A stretch of DNA of 54,310 nucleotides from Euzebya sp. (GTDB taxonomy: Bacteria > Actinomycetota > Nitriliruptoria > Euzebyales > Euzebyaceae). Position 1 is the first letter of the stretch, and each line of letters starts with the position of its first letter. The stretch spans positions 1 through 54,310 of the forward strand of contig NZ_CAXQBR010000092.1 in assembly GCF_964222135.1 (NCBI RefSeq), written 5' to 3'. The notes under the pieces are model-generated. The model was not told where the DNA came from and ran no database searches. It worked only from the letters and a program-made list of their open reading frames with translations. Below, piece after piece: positions 24,729 through 32,106 of the stretch. Position numbers and translations under genes: made by a program.

Positions 24729-24756
24729 TTGCACAATGTCTTTGCAATGGTAGTGT
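24729..24756 (+). promoter_or_regulatory. Promoter/operator of the ArsR-type regulator
   Basis: An AT-rich island: TTGCAC (24729-24734), N16, TAGTGT (24751-24756), with the ATG 7 bases further, so the message is probably leaderless. TTGCA (24729-24733) and TGCAA (24742-24746) form an inverted repeat between -35 and -10, a likely binding site for the regulator itself. Confidence 0.5.
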
Positions 24757-24763
24757 GCGCTTC

Positions 24764-25366
24764 ATGCGCGATGCCGACCGCCCGTCCGAGGTCCGCCGGG
24801 TCCACCTGGACTCCGCGAAGCTGCAGTGCCTCGCCCACCCCCTCCGCTCTCGGTTGCTGAGCGCCCTCCGGCTCGAGGGCCCCGCGACGTCGGCGAAGCT
24901 GGCCCAGCGGCTCGGGACCAACACCGGCGCCACGAGCTACCACCTGCGCCAGCTCGCCGACGTCGGGCTGGTCGCCGAGGACCCCGACCGGGGCACCGCT
25001 CGCGAGCGGTGGTGGCGAGCGGCGCACGACATGACGTCCTGGTCGGACGCGGACTTCGAGGACGACCCCGACGACCGGGCGGCGAACGAGTGGCTGCTCG
25101 GCTCGATCCACCGGCAGAAGGCGCTGTGGCGCGACGACTGGCTGGTGACCCGCAACGACTGGCCGCGGGCGTGGCGCGAGGCCGCGACCACCACCGACCT
25201 CCGCCTGCGCCTGACCCCGTCGCAGCTGGCCGCGTTCAAGGACGAGGTGTGGGCCCTCGTCGAGCGGTACGAGCAGGCCCCACCCGATCCCGCGCCCGAC
25301 GACGAGCCGACCGAGGACGTCCTGGTCCTGCTCGACGCCTTCCCCGCCCGCGAGGTGAGGCTGTGA
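24764..25366 (+). CDS. ArsR-family winged-helix regulator
   Basis: 200 residues. N-terminal winged helix at about 15-90: LAHPLRSRLLSALRLEGPAT, SAKLAQRLGTNTGATSYHLR and QLADVGLVAED match the ArsR/HTH_20 type. No metal-binding Cys cluster, so it more likely senses an organic ligand or acts through protein contacts; the C-terminal 110 residues are Trp-, Asp- and Glu-rich and unassigned. Similar regulators sit before MFS efflux genes. The frame extends upstream to 24716, but ATG 24764 follows the promoter directly. Stop TGA overlaps a GTG that would start the downstream gene in an undisrupted arrangement. Confidence 0.88.
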   Translation: MRDADRPSEVRRVHLDSAKLQCLAHPLRSRLLSALRLEGPATSAKLAQRLGTNTGATSYHLRQLADVGLVAEDPDRGTARERWWRAAHDMTSWSDADFEDDPDDRAANEWLLGSIHRQKALWRDDWLVTRNDWPRAWREAATTTDLRLRLTPSQLAAFKDEVWALVERYEQAPPDPAPDDEPTEDVLVLLDAFPAREVRL

Positions 25367-25450
25367 CCGCGAGCCTGGGAGCGGTCGCAGGACAGGCCGG
25401 GGGGCGACCCCGGCGCGCCAGCGCGGGGGTCGGGCTGTGACCGCGAGCCT
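25359..25450 (+). repeat. 18-bp direct repeat duplicating the arsR-stop/MFS-start junction
   Basis: GGCTGTGACCGCGAGCCT occurs at 25359-25376 and again at 25433-25450, 74 bases apart. Each copy carries GTGACC: the first overlaps the arsR stop, the second is the actual MFS start. Between them is a 25-codon frame from GTG 25363 that ends in TGA overlapping the second GTG. Confidence 0.85.
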
Positions 25451-26768
25451 CACCGTGCGCGAGGCCCGACGGCGGTTCCTCGTCCTGCGGGGGCTGCGGT
25501 GGCTGCCCACCGGCATCACGATGCCCGTGCTCGTCCTGCTGCTGCTCGACCGCGGGCTGGGCCTGGCCCAGGTCGGGGTCGCGCTGTCCGCCCAGATGGT
25601 GGCGGTCATGGCGCTCGAGCTGCCGACCGGCGGGCTGGCCGACGCGCTGGGCCGACGTCGCGTCCTCCTGCTCGCCGGCGGGTTCCAGATCGCGGCGCTG
25701 ACCCTCCTCACCGTCGCGGGGGACGTGTGGCTGCTGGCGGCCACCTTCGCCCTGGAGGGGGTCTACCGCGCCCTCGAGAGCGGCCCGCTCGACGCCTGGT
25801 ACGTCGACGCGGCGCAGGCCGCCGACCCCGACGCCGACATCGAGGGGGCGCTCGCGACCGGCGGGGTGGTGCTGGGGCTCGCGATCACCACCGGCACGCT
25901 GGTGTCGAGCGGCCTGGTCGCCTGGGACCCCGTCGCGGCCGTCGACCCGCTGGTCCTGCCCGTCCTGGCCGCCCTCGTCCTGCGGATCGTCGAGCTCGCC
26001 GCCATCCACCGGCTGGTGGTCGAGGTCCGCCCGTCGACGACCGACGCGCCCGCAGGTGCGGGACGGGTTCGGAGCGCGGTCCGTCGCACCCGGGCCGAGG
26101 CGCTCGCCGTCCCCTCGATCGTCCGCGACGCGCTGGGCATGGTCCGCCGGAGCCGCGCGCTGGTCGCGCTCGTCGGCATCGAGCTGCTCTGGGGGCTCGG
26201 CATGATCGCCTTCGAGGTCCACACGCCGGCACGCCTCGAGGTGGTCCTCGACGAGCCGGCCGCCGCCGCAGCCCTGATGGGGCCCGCGAGCGCCGCCGGA
26301 TGGGGGGCCTCGGCCATCGCCGCGGGCATGGCACCTCGGCTGACCCGGCTGCTCGGCGCGACCGGGGCCGGGACCGCGCTGCTGGCCGTCCAGGCCGCCG
26401 CCGTGGTGGGCATCGGGCTGGCGTCCGGTCCCCTCGGGATCGTCAGCGCGTTCGTCGGCACCATGGCGGCGCACGGCGCGGCCAACCCGGTCCACCAGGG
26501 GCTCCTCCACCGCGCGGTGACCGACCCGGGACGGCGCGCCACCGTGCTGTCGGCGAACAGCCTGATGGCGTCCGTCGGCGGGGGCATCGGCGCCATCGGG
26601 CTGGGCGCGCTCGCGGACGCGACCACCATCTCGACCGCGGTGCTGGTGGGCGCCGCAGCGCTCGCCGTGGCTGCACCGGGCTACCAGCTCGTCCGCCGGG
26701 CAGCGGCCGGTCAGGAGCCTCCCGCACCGCCGCTGCGTCAGGCGGGTGGCGAGATCACGTCGAGGTGA
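25437..26768 (+). CDS. Major facilitator superfamily transporter, probable drug exporter
   Basis: 443 residues, 12 TM helices. Motif A-like loop after TM2 (LPTGGLADALGRRRVLLLAG) is intact. The second half has LTRLLGATGAGTALLAVQAA and VFVGTMAAHGAANPVHQGLL-type sequence. Family and the adjacent ArsR regulator suggest substrate-induced efflux. It sits within the flagellar island between flhB and flhA but is not flagellar; the pair looks like an insertion. GTG start coincides with the second copy of an 18-bp repeat. The 3' end overlaps a small convergent - strand frame by 31 bases. Confidence 0.88.
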   Translation: MTASLTVREARRRFLVLRGLRWLPTGITMPVLVLLLLDRGLGLAQVGVALSAQMVAVMALELPTGGLADALGRRRVLLLAGGFQIAALTLLTVAGDVWLLAATFALEGVYRALESGPLDAWYVDAAQAADPDADIEGALATGGVVLGLAITTGTLVSSGLVAWDPVAAVDPLVLPVLAALVLRIVELAAIHRLVVEVRPSTTDAPAGAGRVRSAVRRTRAEALAVPSIVRDALGMVRRSRALVALVGIELLWGLGMIAFEVHTPARLEVVLDEPAAAAALMGPASAAGWGASAIAAGMAPRLTRLLGATGAGTALLAVQAAAVVGIGLASGPLGIVSAFVGTMAAHGAANPVHQGLLHRAVTDPGRRATVLSANSLMASVGGGIGAIGLGALADATTISTAVLVGAAALAVAAPGYQLVRRAAAGQEPPAPPLRQAGGEITSR

Positions 26769-26959
26769 CGTGACCTGACCGAGACCAGCGCACCGGAGGG
26801 GGTGCGCACCACGACCCGTCGGGGCGGGTGCCCCGGCGGGGCGTGGCCGTCCCGGCGGTCGCCGACCTCGACGACCTCCACCGCCGCCCCGTGCGGGAGG
26901 TCACCGATCTCCGGCCCGACGTAGCGGACCTCGGATCCGGCGGTCAGCTCCATCTCCAT
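26738..26959 (-). CDS. Small protein of unknown function, convergent with the MFS gene
   Basis: 73 residues from ATG 26959: ELTAGSEVRYVGPEIGDLPH, then GAAVEVVEVGDRRDG, a Pro-rich turn and RRVVVRTPSGALVSVRSRHL. Alternating hydrophobic strands and a Gly turn resemble small SH3/KOW-like beta barrels. Coding support is C/G-ending third positions and a sensible composition; ribosome site is weak. It overlaps the MFS 3' end by 31 bases. No function can be assigned. Confidence 0.5.
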   Translation of the reverse strand: MEMELTAGSEVRYVGPEIGDLPHGAAVEVVEVGDRRDGHAPPGHPPRRVVVRTPSGALVSVRSRHLDVISPPA

Positions 26960-27081
26960 CTGCGTCGGCACCCCCGTGCTCGTCCTCGGACCAGTCTCCC
27001 CCGGTCCGACACGGTCGAAGGGCACCCCATCGGCCACCCCCCTGCACCCAGGGACCGGCGGACCCGATCGGCGGTGACCGC

Positions 27082-27108
27082 TAAGGCCGACCGCCGTGCA
27101 GCCGATGA
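27082..27108 (+). promoter_or_regulatory. Sigma-28 promoter of the flhA unit
   Basis: TAAG (27082-27085), N15, GCCGATGA (27101-27108). Predicted leader to flhA about 62 nt. It explains how flhA-csrA are expressed although the ArsR/MFS pair separates them from flhB. Confidence 0.7.
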
Positions 27109-27176
27109 CAGGGGTGCGCAGACCACGGACGGCGGCGCGACGGAAGATCCCCAAGGACGGCTGACGCCTGCACCAG

Positions 27177-29303
27177 GTGCCCACCTTGCGGAATCGCTCG
27201 ATCGCCCCCATCGCCGTCCCGGCCGCCGTCATCCTCATCGTCGTGATGATGGTGGTGCCGGTGCCGACTGCGCTGCTGGACCTCCTGCTGGCGATGAACA
27301 TCGCCGCCGCGCTGCTCGTCATCCTCGCGTCGATGCAGGTCAACCGACCCCTCGACTTCGCGGTCTTCCCGTCGCTGCTGCTGGTCCTGACCCTCTTCCG
27401 GCTGGCCCTCAACATCTCGACCACCCGGTTGATCATGCTGGACGGCTACGCCGGCAAGGTCATCGAGGCGTTCGGCAACTTCGTCATCGGCGGGTCGCTG
27501 GTCGTCGGCCTGATCGTCTTCCTCATCCTGGTCGTCGTGCAGTTCATGGTGATCACGAACGGCGCCGGCCGCGTGGCCGAGGTCGGCGCGCGGTTCACCC
27601 TCGACGCCATGCCCGGCAAGCAGATGGCGATCGACGCCGACCTGAACGCCGGCCTGATCGACGAGGCCCAGGCCCGCAAGCGCCGCGAGGAGGTCGCCGC
27701 CGAGGCGGACTTCTACGGCGCGATGGACGGTGCGTCGAAGTTCGTCAAGGGCGACGCGATGGCGTCGATCATCATCACCGCGATCAACCTGATCGGCGGC
27801 CTGGTGATCGGCGTGGTGCAACAGGGCATGGACGTCGGCGAGGCTGTCTCCACCTTCAGCCTGCTGACCGTCGGCGACGGCCTGGTCTCCCAGCTCCCCG
27901 CGCTCCTGATCTCCATCGCCTCGGGCATCATCGTGACCCGCGCGGCCACGGCCGGCGACATGGGCACCGACGTGGTGCTGCAGTTCAGCCGCCAGCGCGG
28001 CGCCATCCGCCTCGGCGGCGTGGCGGTCGCCCTCATGGCGCTGCTCCCCGGCCTGCCGTTCGTGCCGTTCGTCGCGGTCGGTGCCGCCCTGTGGCTCACC
28101 TCCAGCAAGCTCCCCGACCCCGAGGAGGCCAAGCGCCGGGCCGCCGAGGCCGAGCGCGAGCGCGAGGACGAGGCGATGCGCGCCGCGCTGCCCGACCCGA
28201 ACTCCCCCGAGGCCATCCTCGAGGACGTCCAGGTCGAGAGCCTGCAGCTCGAGATCGCCTACGACCTCATGGACCTGGTCGACCCCGCCCGCGGCGGCGA
28301 CCTGCTCGACCGGGTGAAGGCCCTGCGCCGGAAGGTCGCCGGCGACCTCGGCATCATCATCCCGCTGGTCCGCACCCGCGACAACATCGAGCTGCCCCCG
28401 AGCACCTACTCGATCCGCGTCCACGGCGTCGAGCTCGGCCGCGGCACCGCGCCGGTCGGTCACGTCCTCGTCATCGGCGACGACACCCCGGCGTTGGGCG
28501 AGGGTGGCGGCGACGTCCCCGCCCGCACCGGCATCGCCGCGCTGCCGGGCACCCAGACCGTCGAGCCGGTCTTCGGCCTGCCGGCCCGCTGGGTCCCCCA
28601 GGAGTACCGCCAGCAGGCCGAGGTCATGGGCGCCACGGTCGTCGACCGGTCGTCGGTCATCACGACCCACCTGGCCGAGGTCGTCCGCACGAACGCCGCC
28701 CGGCTGCTCAGCCGGACCGACACCAAGCTGCTCGCCGAGCTCGTCAAGGCCCAGGCCCCCACGGTCGGCGAGGAGCTGACCGCCAGCCAGCTGACCCTCG
28801 GCGACGTGCAGAGCGTCCTGGCCGAGCTGCTGGCCGAGCAGGTGCCGATCACCGATCTGGTCCGGATCTTCGAGGTGCTGACCGAGCGCGGCCAGCACAC
28901 CCGCGACGTCGAGCCGCTGGTCGAGTCCGTCCGCGCGATGCTCGGCCCGGCGATCTCCTCGGCGCTGGCCGTCGACGGCCGGCTGGCCGTCCTGGTCCTC
29001 GACCCGATGACCGAGCACGCCGTCGTCGAGGCGGTCCGCCCCGGTGCGACCGGGTCGTTCCTGGCCCTGGACCCCCAGCTGTCCGAGCGCCTCGCCGTCG
29101 AGGTCGCGCGGTTGGCCGAGCAGGCCGAGCAGCAGGGCGAGTCCCCCGTGATCGTGTGCTCCCCGCAGGCCAGGCCGGCCCTGCGCCGCCTGGTGTCCCA
29201 GGTGATCCCCCGCCTGCCGGTGCTCGGCTACGCCGAGATCGGCCCCCAACTGACAGTCGAGACCGTAGGAGTGGTGAACGTTGGCAACCCCGCAGCGGTT
29301 TGA
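27177..29303 (+). CDS. flhA: Flagellar export apparatus protein FlhA
   Basis: Nonameric export gate and substrate-docking platform. 708 residues. Eight TM helices in the N-terminal 310 (ALLDLLLAMNIAAALLVILA, PLDFAVFPSLLLVLTLFRLA, LNISTTRLIML), the FHIPEP-type loop represented by QFMVITNGAGRVAEVGARFT, and LDAMPGKQMAIDADLNAGLI, with the conserved Asp/Arg residues for proton-driven export. The soluble C-terminal domain from about 345 ends HNEI/LGYAEI-like (LPVLGYAEIGPQLTVETVGV). GTG 27177 is taken as start; the ribosome site is weak. Overlaps the FlhF-like gene by 23 bases. Confidence 0.95.
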   Translation: MPTLRNRSIAPIAVPAAVILIVVMMVVPVPTALLDLLLAMNIAAALLVILASMQVNRPLDFAVFPSLLLVLTLFRLALNISTTRLIMLDGYAGKVIEAFGNFVIGGSLVVGLIVFLILVVVQFMVITNGAGRVAEVGARFTLDAMPGKQMAIDADLNAGLIDEAQARKRREEVAAEADFYGAMDGASKFVKGDAMASIIITAINLIGGLVIGVVQQGMDVGEAVSTFSLLTVGDGLVSQLPALLISIASGIIVTRAATAGDMGTDVVLQFSRQRGAIRLGGVAVALMALLPGLPFVPFVAVGAALWLTSSKLPDPEEAKRRAAEAEREREDEAMRAALPDPNSPEAILEDVQVESLQLEIAYDLMDLVDPARGGDLLDRVKALRRKVAGDLGIIIPLVRTRDNIELPPSTYSIRVHGVELGRGTAPVGHVLVIGDDTPALGEGGGDVPARTGIAALPGTQTVEPVFGLPARWVPQEYRQQAEVMGATVVDRSSVITTHLAEVVRTNAARLLSRTDTKLLAELVKAQAPTVGEELTASQLTLGDVQSVLAELLAEQVPITDLVRIFEVLTERGQHTRDVEPLVESVRAMLGPAISSALAVDGRLAVLVLDPMTEHAVVEAVRPGATGSFLALDPQLSERLAVEVARLAEQAEQQGESPVIVCSPQARPALRRLVSQVIPRLPVLGYAEIGPQLTVETVGVVNVGNPAAV

Positions 29304-30726
29304 GGGTTCCTCCATCGAGGCGGTGCTGGCCGAGGTCCGCACCGTCCTCGGCAGCGACGCCGAGATCGTCGAGGCCAACAAGATCCGGTCCGGAGGGCTG
29401 GGCGGCTTCTTCGCCAAGGAGTCCTACGAGGTGTACGCGACACCGGGTGCCGGGCGGTCCAGCACCGACAGCACCGGTGCCGCGGACGGCAGCGCAGGGG
29501 TCACCGGCCCCGCGCCCACCGACCCCGCACCCACCGGCGCCTCGGCGAGCGCGGCCAGCGTCTCGTCGGTCTCCGCGTCCCTGCTCGACCTGGCCGACCG
29601 GGTCAGCGCCGCGGAGTCCGGGGTCGCAGCCGAGGCCCCGACCCGCGACGTGACCCCCGACGACACCTCGGTGGCCCACCGCCTCGGCGACCTGCTCGCC
29701 GGACGTCCGACCAGCGCACCGGCGGACTTCGAGCCGCTGTCGACCGCCGAGATGCCGCGGATCAGCACCGAGGGCGGCGCGTTCAACGACGTCCTCCAGC
29801 GCATAGCGGCCGACGCCGGTCCCGACATCGCCGACGCCGTCGGCGCGCGACTGGCTCCGGCGCCGACCCGTCCGGCCGGCCTCGCCACCAGCCACCCGCA
29901 CATCCCGACCGTCGACCACGAGGCCATCGCCGACGCCGCGGCTGCCGCCGTCGCCGCAGGCACCGCCGACGCGGGGCAGGTCCCGGTCCCCGCCGCGGAG
30001 GTGCCCGACGCCGCTCACAGGGCCGTCGAGCCGGTCGGTGGCGCCGACCTGACGGACACCGCCGACCTCGCCGCCGTCCAGACGGCCGGCGTCCTCGCCG
30101 CGGACGAGCGCACCGCGCGCCTCATGTCGTGGCTCGAGCGGGGCAACCTCCCCCGCACGACGGTGATGACGGCCCTCCGCGGGCTGCCCACCATGGCCGA
30201 GCTGCCCGACACCACAGGCGTCGTGGTCGCCGTCGTCGGCGAGCGGGCCCAGGCCCTCCGCCTCTGCAAGCAGCTCGCGAAGGCCGTCGACGCGGACCCC
30301 GACGCGGTCGTGCTCGCCTCCGCCTCCTACCGCGGCAAGGCCGTCCCGGAGTCCCAGCGCATCACCGACGCCGAGGACGCCCAGCGCGAGCGCCTGAGCT
30401 GGCGCCGCCGCGCCACCCCGACGTTCGTCGCCGTCGAGTGCGGCCCGGGCCTCCGCGGCGCCGACAAGGAGTGGACCCGCACGGTCGTCGACACCCTCGA
30501 CCCCCACCAGGTCATCGGCGTCGTGGCCGCCTCGCGCAAGACCGAGGACGTCGAGGTGTGGCTCCAGCAGGTCGGCGGCGTCGACGGGCTCGCCCTCGAG
30601 GACGTCGAGCACACCTCCACCCCGTGGGCCGTGCTCGCCCTCGGCGTCCCCGTCGCCTACCTGGACCGCGTGCCTGCGACCCCGGAGACGTGGACCGACG
30701 CGCTCGCGGGGGCGATCGCGGCATGA
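29281..30726 (+). CDS. flhF: FlhF-like protein lacking GTPase motifs
   Basis: 481 residues from TTG 29281, supported by AGGAG 9 bases upstream. The first 60 residues (FEGSSIEAVLAEVRTVLGSD, then AEIVEANKIRSGGLGGFF) match the FlhF N-terminal module. A long Ala/Pro-rich stretch follows. Residues about 290-480 align in layout with the SRP-type G domain: ASYRGKAVPE follows the first core strand and LALGVPVAYLDRVP ends it, like the GQxVPxD region of FlhF. But the P-loop is VVVAVVGERAQALRLCKQLA instead of GPTGVGKTTT, and DTAGR and TKLD motifs are absent. It is probably a non-GTP-binding relative. Position between flhA and a PilZ gene supports a flagellar role, perhaps in placement or number. Confidence 0.8.
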   Translation: MATPQRFEGSSIEAVLAEVRTVLGSDAEIVEANKIRSGGLGGFFAKESYEVYATPGAGRSSTDSTGAADGSAGVTGPAPTDPAPTGASASAASVSSVSASLLDLADRVSAAESGVAAEAPTRDVTPDDTSVAHRLGDLLAGRPTSAPADFEPLSTAEMPRISTEGGAFNDVLQRIAADAGPDIADAVGARLAPAPTRPAGLATSHPHIPTVDHEAIADAAAAAVAAGTADAGQVPVPAAEVPDAAHRAVEPVGGADLTDTADLAAVQTAGVLAADERTARLMSWLERGNLPRTTVMTALRGLPTMAELPDTTGVVVAVVGERAQALRLCKQLAKAVDADPDAVVLASASYRGKAVPESQRITDAEDAQRERLSWRRRATPTFVAVECGPGLRGADKEWTRTVVDTLDPHQVIGVVAASRKTEDVEVWLQQVGGVDGLALEDVEHTSTPWAVLALGVPVAYLDRVPATPETWTDALAGAIAA

Positions 30727-31376
30727 GCGACGCCGGAGCGCGCTGGCCGGCCGCGGGGTCGCTGGTCGAGCTGAGCTGGCGGGTGCAGACCTTCGACGCG
30801 TCGGTCCTGCTCGCCGAGGACGAGGAGCTCATCTGCACGCCGTGCCCGCGCGCGGGCCTGCTCGTCCCGCACGCGCCGGTGGAGGCGATGGTGCGCTGGA
30901 CCGACGCCGACGGCGCGTACACCCGGCCCGCCACGATGGTCCTGGCCGACGGCGGGCACGTCCGGCTGGAGGCGTCCGGGACGACCTGTCGGACCCAGCG
31001 CCGCGCCTACGTGCGCGCCCCGGTCGCCGTCGAGATCGTCGTGGAGGACCTCGAGTCCGAACGACCGGGCGTCGCGTTCGCGTTCGACGCCGACGAGCAC
31101 GCGACCAGCGGCTGGACCAGCGACCTCAGCGAGGGCGGGGCACGCGTGTTCCTGGACGGTCCCCCGCCGCCGCAGGGCGCCCACGTGGCCGTCCGGCTCG
31201 TGGTGGACGGCGAGGCCGTCGACGCGCGGGCGCAGGTGACCCGGATCTCCGAGGGTCCCGACCGCTGCGAGGTCGGGCTGACCTTCGAGCAGCTCGCCCC
31301 CTCGGACGCCGATGTGATCAGACGACAGGTCTTCACCGCCCAGGTGGAGGCGCGACGGAACGGAGTGCTGCGATGA
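30723..31376 (+). CDS. PilZ-domain c-di-GMP-binding protein (YcgR-like)
   Basis: 217 residues. An N-terminal YcgR/FlgP-like split barrel (about 1-95; VELSWRVQTFDASVLLAEDE) precedes a PilZ domain (about 97-210). Both ligand motifs are present: the RxxxR element in TQRRAYVRAPV and DxSxxG in SDLSEGGARVF. Family members slow or bias the flagellar motor when c-di-GMP is bound. It overlaps the FlhF-like gene and the next gene by 4 bases each, so it is produced with the flagellar export genes. Confidence 0.9.
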   Translation: MSDAGARWPAAGSLVELSWRVQTFDASVLLAEDEELICTPCPRAGLLVPHAPVEAMVRWTDADGAYTRPATMVLADGGHVRLEASGTTCRTQRRAYVRAPVAVEIVVEDLESERPGVAFAFDADEHATSGWTSDLSEGGARVFLDGPPPPQGAHVAVRLVVDGEAVDARAQVTRISEGPDRCEVGLTFEQLAPSDADVIRRQVFTAQVEARRNGVLR

Positions 31377-31744
31377 CGACGGACACCACGAGGTCGACCG
31401 AGCCCGCGAAGTCGATCAACACCGTCTGGCGGTTCCCGCTGATCGTGGGGCTGTCGGTGGTGCTCGGCGCGCCCGTGCTGAGCGACATGGCGCTGATGAA
31501 CGCGAGCGACCTCGCGAACGCCGGCGTGCGCTACCTCGCCGCGCTGGCACTCGCCTGGTTCGGGGTGTCGACGGTGTTCCGGGTCATCGACCGCTACCAG
31601 CACGAGAACGCGATGGCGATCCGGCTGGCCGAGCTCGAGGTGGCACGGGCCGAGGCCGAGCGCCTCGCCGCCCTCCGGGCGGAGGCGGCCGCCGCCGAGG
31701 CCGCCGCGGCGGAGGACGACGCCCGCGAGATGGAGTCGGTCTGA
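31373..31744 (+). CDS. Two-TM protein with Ala/Glu coiled tail
   Basis: 123 residues: short polar N-terminus, TM1 at about 20-38 (FPLIVGLSVVLGAPVLS), TM2 at about 48-67 (AGVRYLAALALAWFGVSTVF), then a charged helix (AMAIRLAELEVARAEAERLA) extending into the cytoplasm. No family recognised. The 4-base overlap with the PilZ gene links it to the c-di-GMP response; it could anchor or relay the PilZ protein, which is inference. Confidence 0.8.
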   Translation: MTTDTTRSTEPAKSINTVWRFPLIVGLSVVLGAPVLSDMALMNASDLANAGVRYLAALALAWFGVSTVFRVIDRYQHENAMAIRLAELEVARAEAERLAALRAEAAAAEAAAAEDDAREMESV

Positions 31745-31796
31745 GCCCACCGGACCGCCTGGCCCGGTCCACCGGTGCCCGACGCCTGCGGTGACG

Positions 31797-31802
31797 TAGG
31801 AT
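31797..31802 (+). promoter_or_regulatory. Possible -10 element of csrA
   Basis: TAGGAT (31797-31802) is a common actinobacterial -10 form, 27 bases before the csrA start. No good -35 is visible. A GGACCG/CGGTCC hairpin at about 31752-31770 precedes it and may end the upstream transcript. Confidence 0.35.
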
Positions 31803-31829
31803 CGCACGACCCCCACGGAAGGGAACGCA

Positions 31830-32087
31830 GTGCTGGTCCTCACACGACGCTCGGGCGAGAGCATCATGATCGGAGACGACGTCGTCGTCACCGTGCTCGA
31901 CGTGCGCGGAGACCAGATCCGCATCGGCATCCGCGCCCCCCGGTCGGTCGCGGTGCCCCGCGAGGAGGTGTACGCCGAGCTGCAGGCCGCCAACCGCGCC
32001 GCCGCATCCCCCTCACCGGCCGCGCTCGCGAACCTGGGCCGCCTGCTCCCGCCGCAACCGCCCGCAGCGGACGCCGAGGACGGCTGA
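31830..32087 (+). CDS. csrA: Carbon storage regulator CsrA
   Basis: Dimeric RNA-binding translational repressor recognising GGA in hairpin loops. 85 residues: [20 protein letters not shown] and [10 protein letters not shown] contain the two RNA-contact residues, Leu4 and Arg44. The last 25 residues are a Pro/Ala extension. GTG start with AAGGGA upstream. In flagellated Gram-positives CsrA represses flagellin translation and is antagonised by FliW; no fliW is present here. A large structured RNA candidate lies 20 bases downstream. Confidence 0.95.
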   Translation: MLVLTRRSGESIMIGDDVVVTVLDVRGDQIRIGIRAPRSVAVPREEVYAELQAANRAAASPSPAALANLGRLLPPQPPAADAEDG

Positions 32088-32106
32088 TCGGTCGCCGGAC
32101 GCGGTT

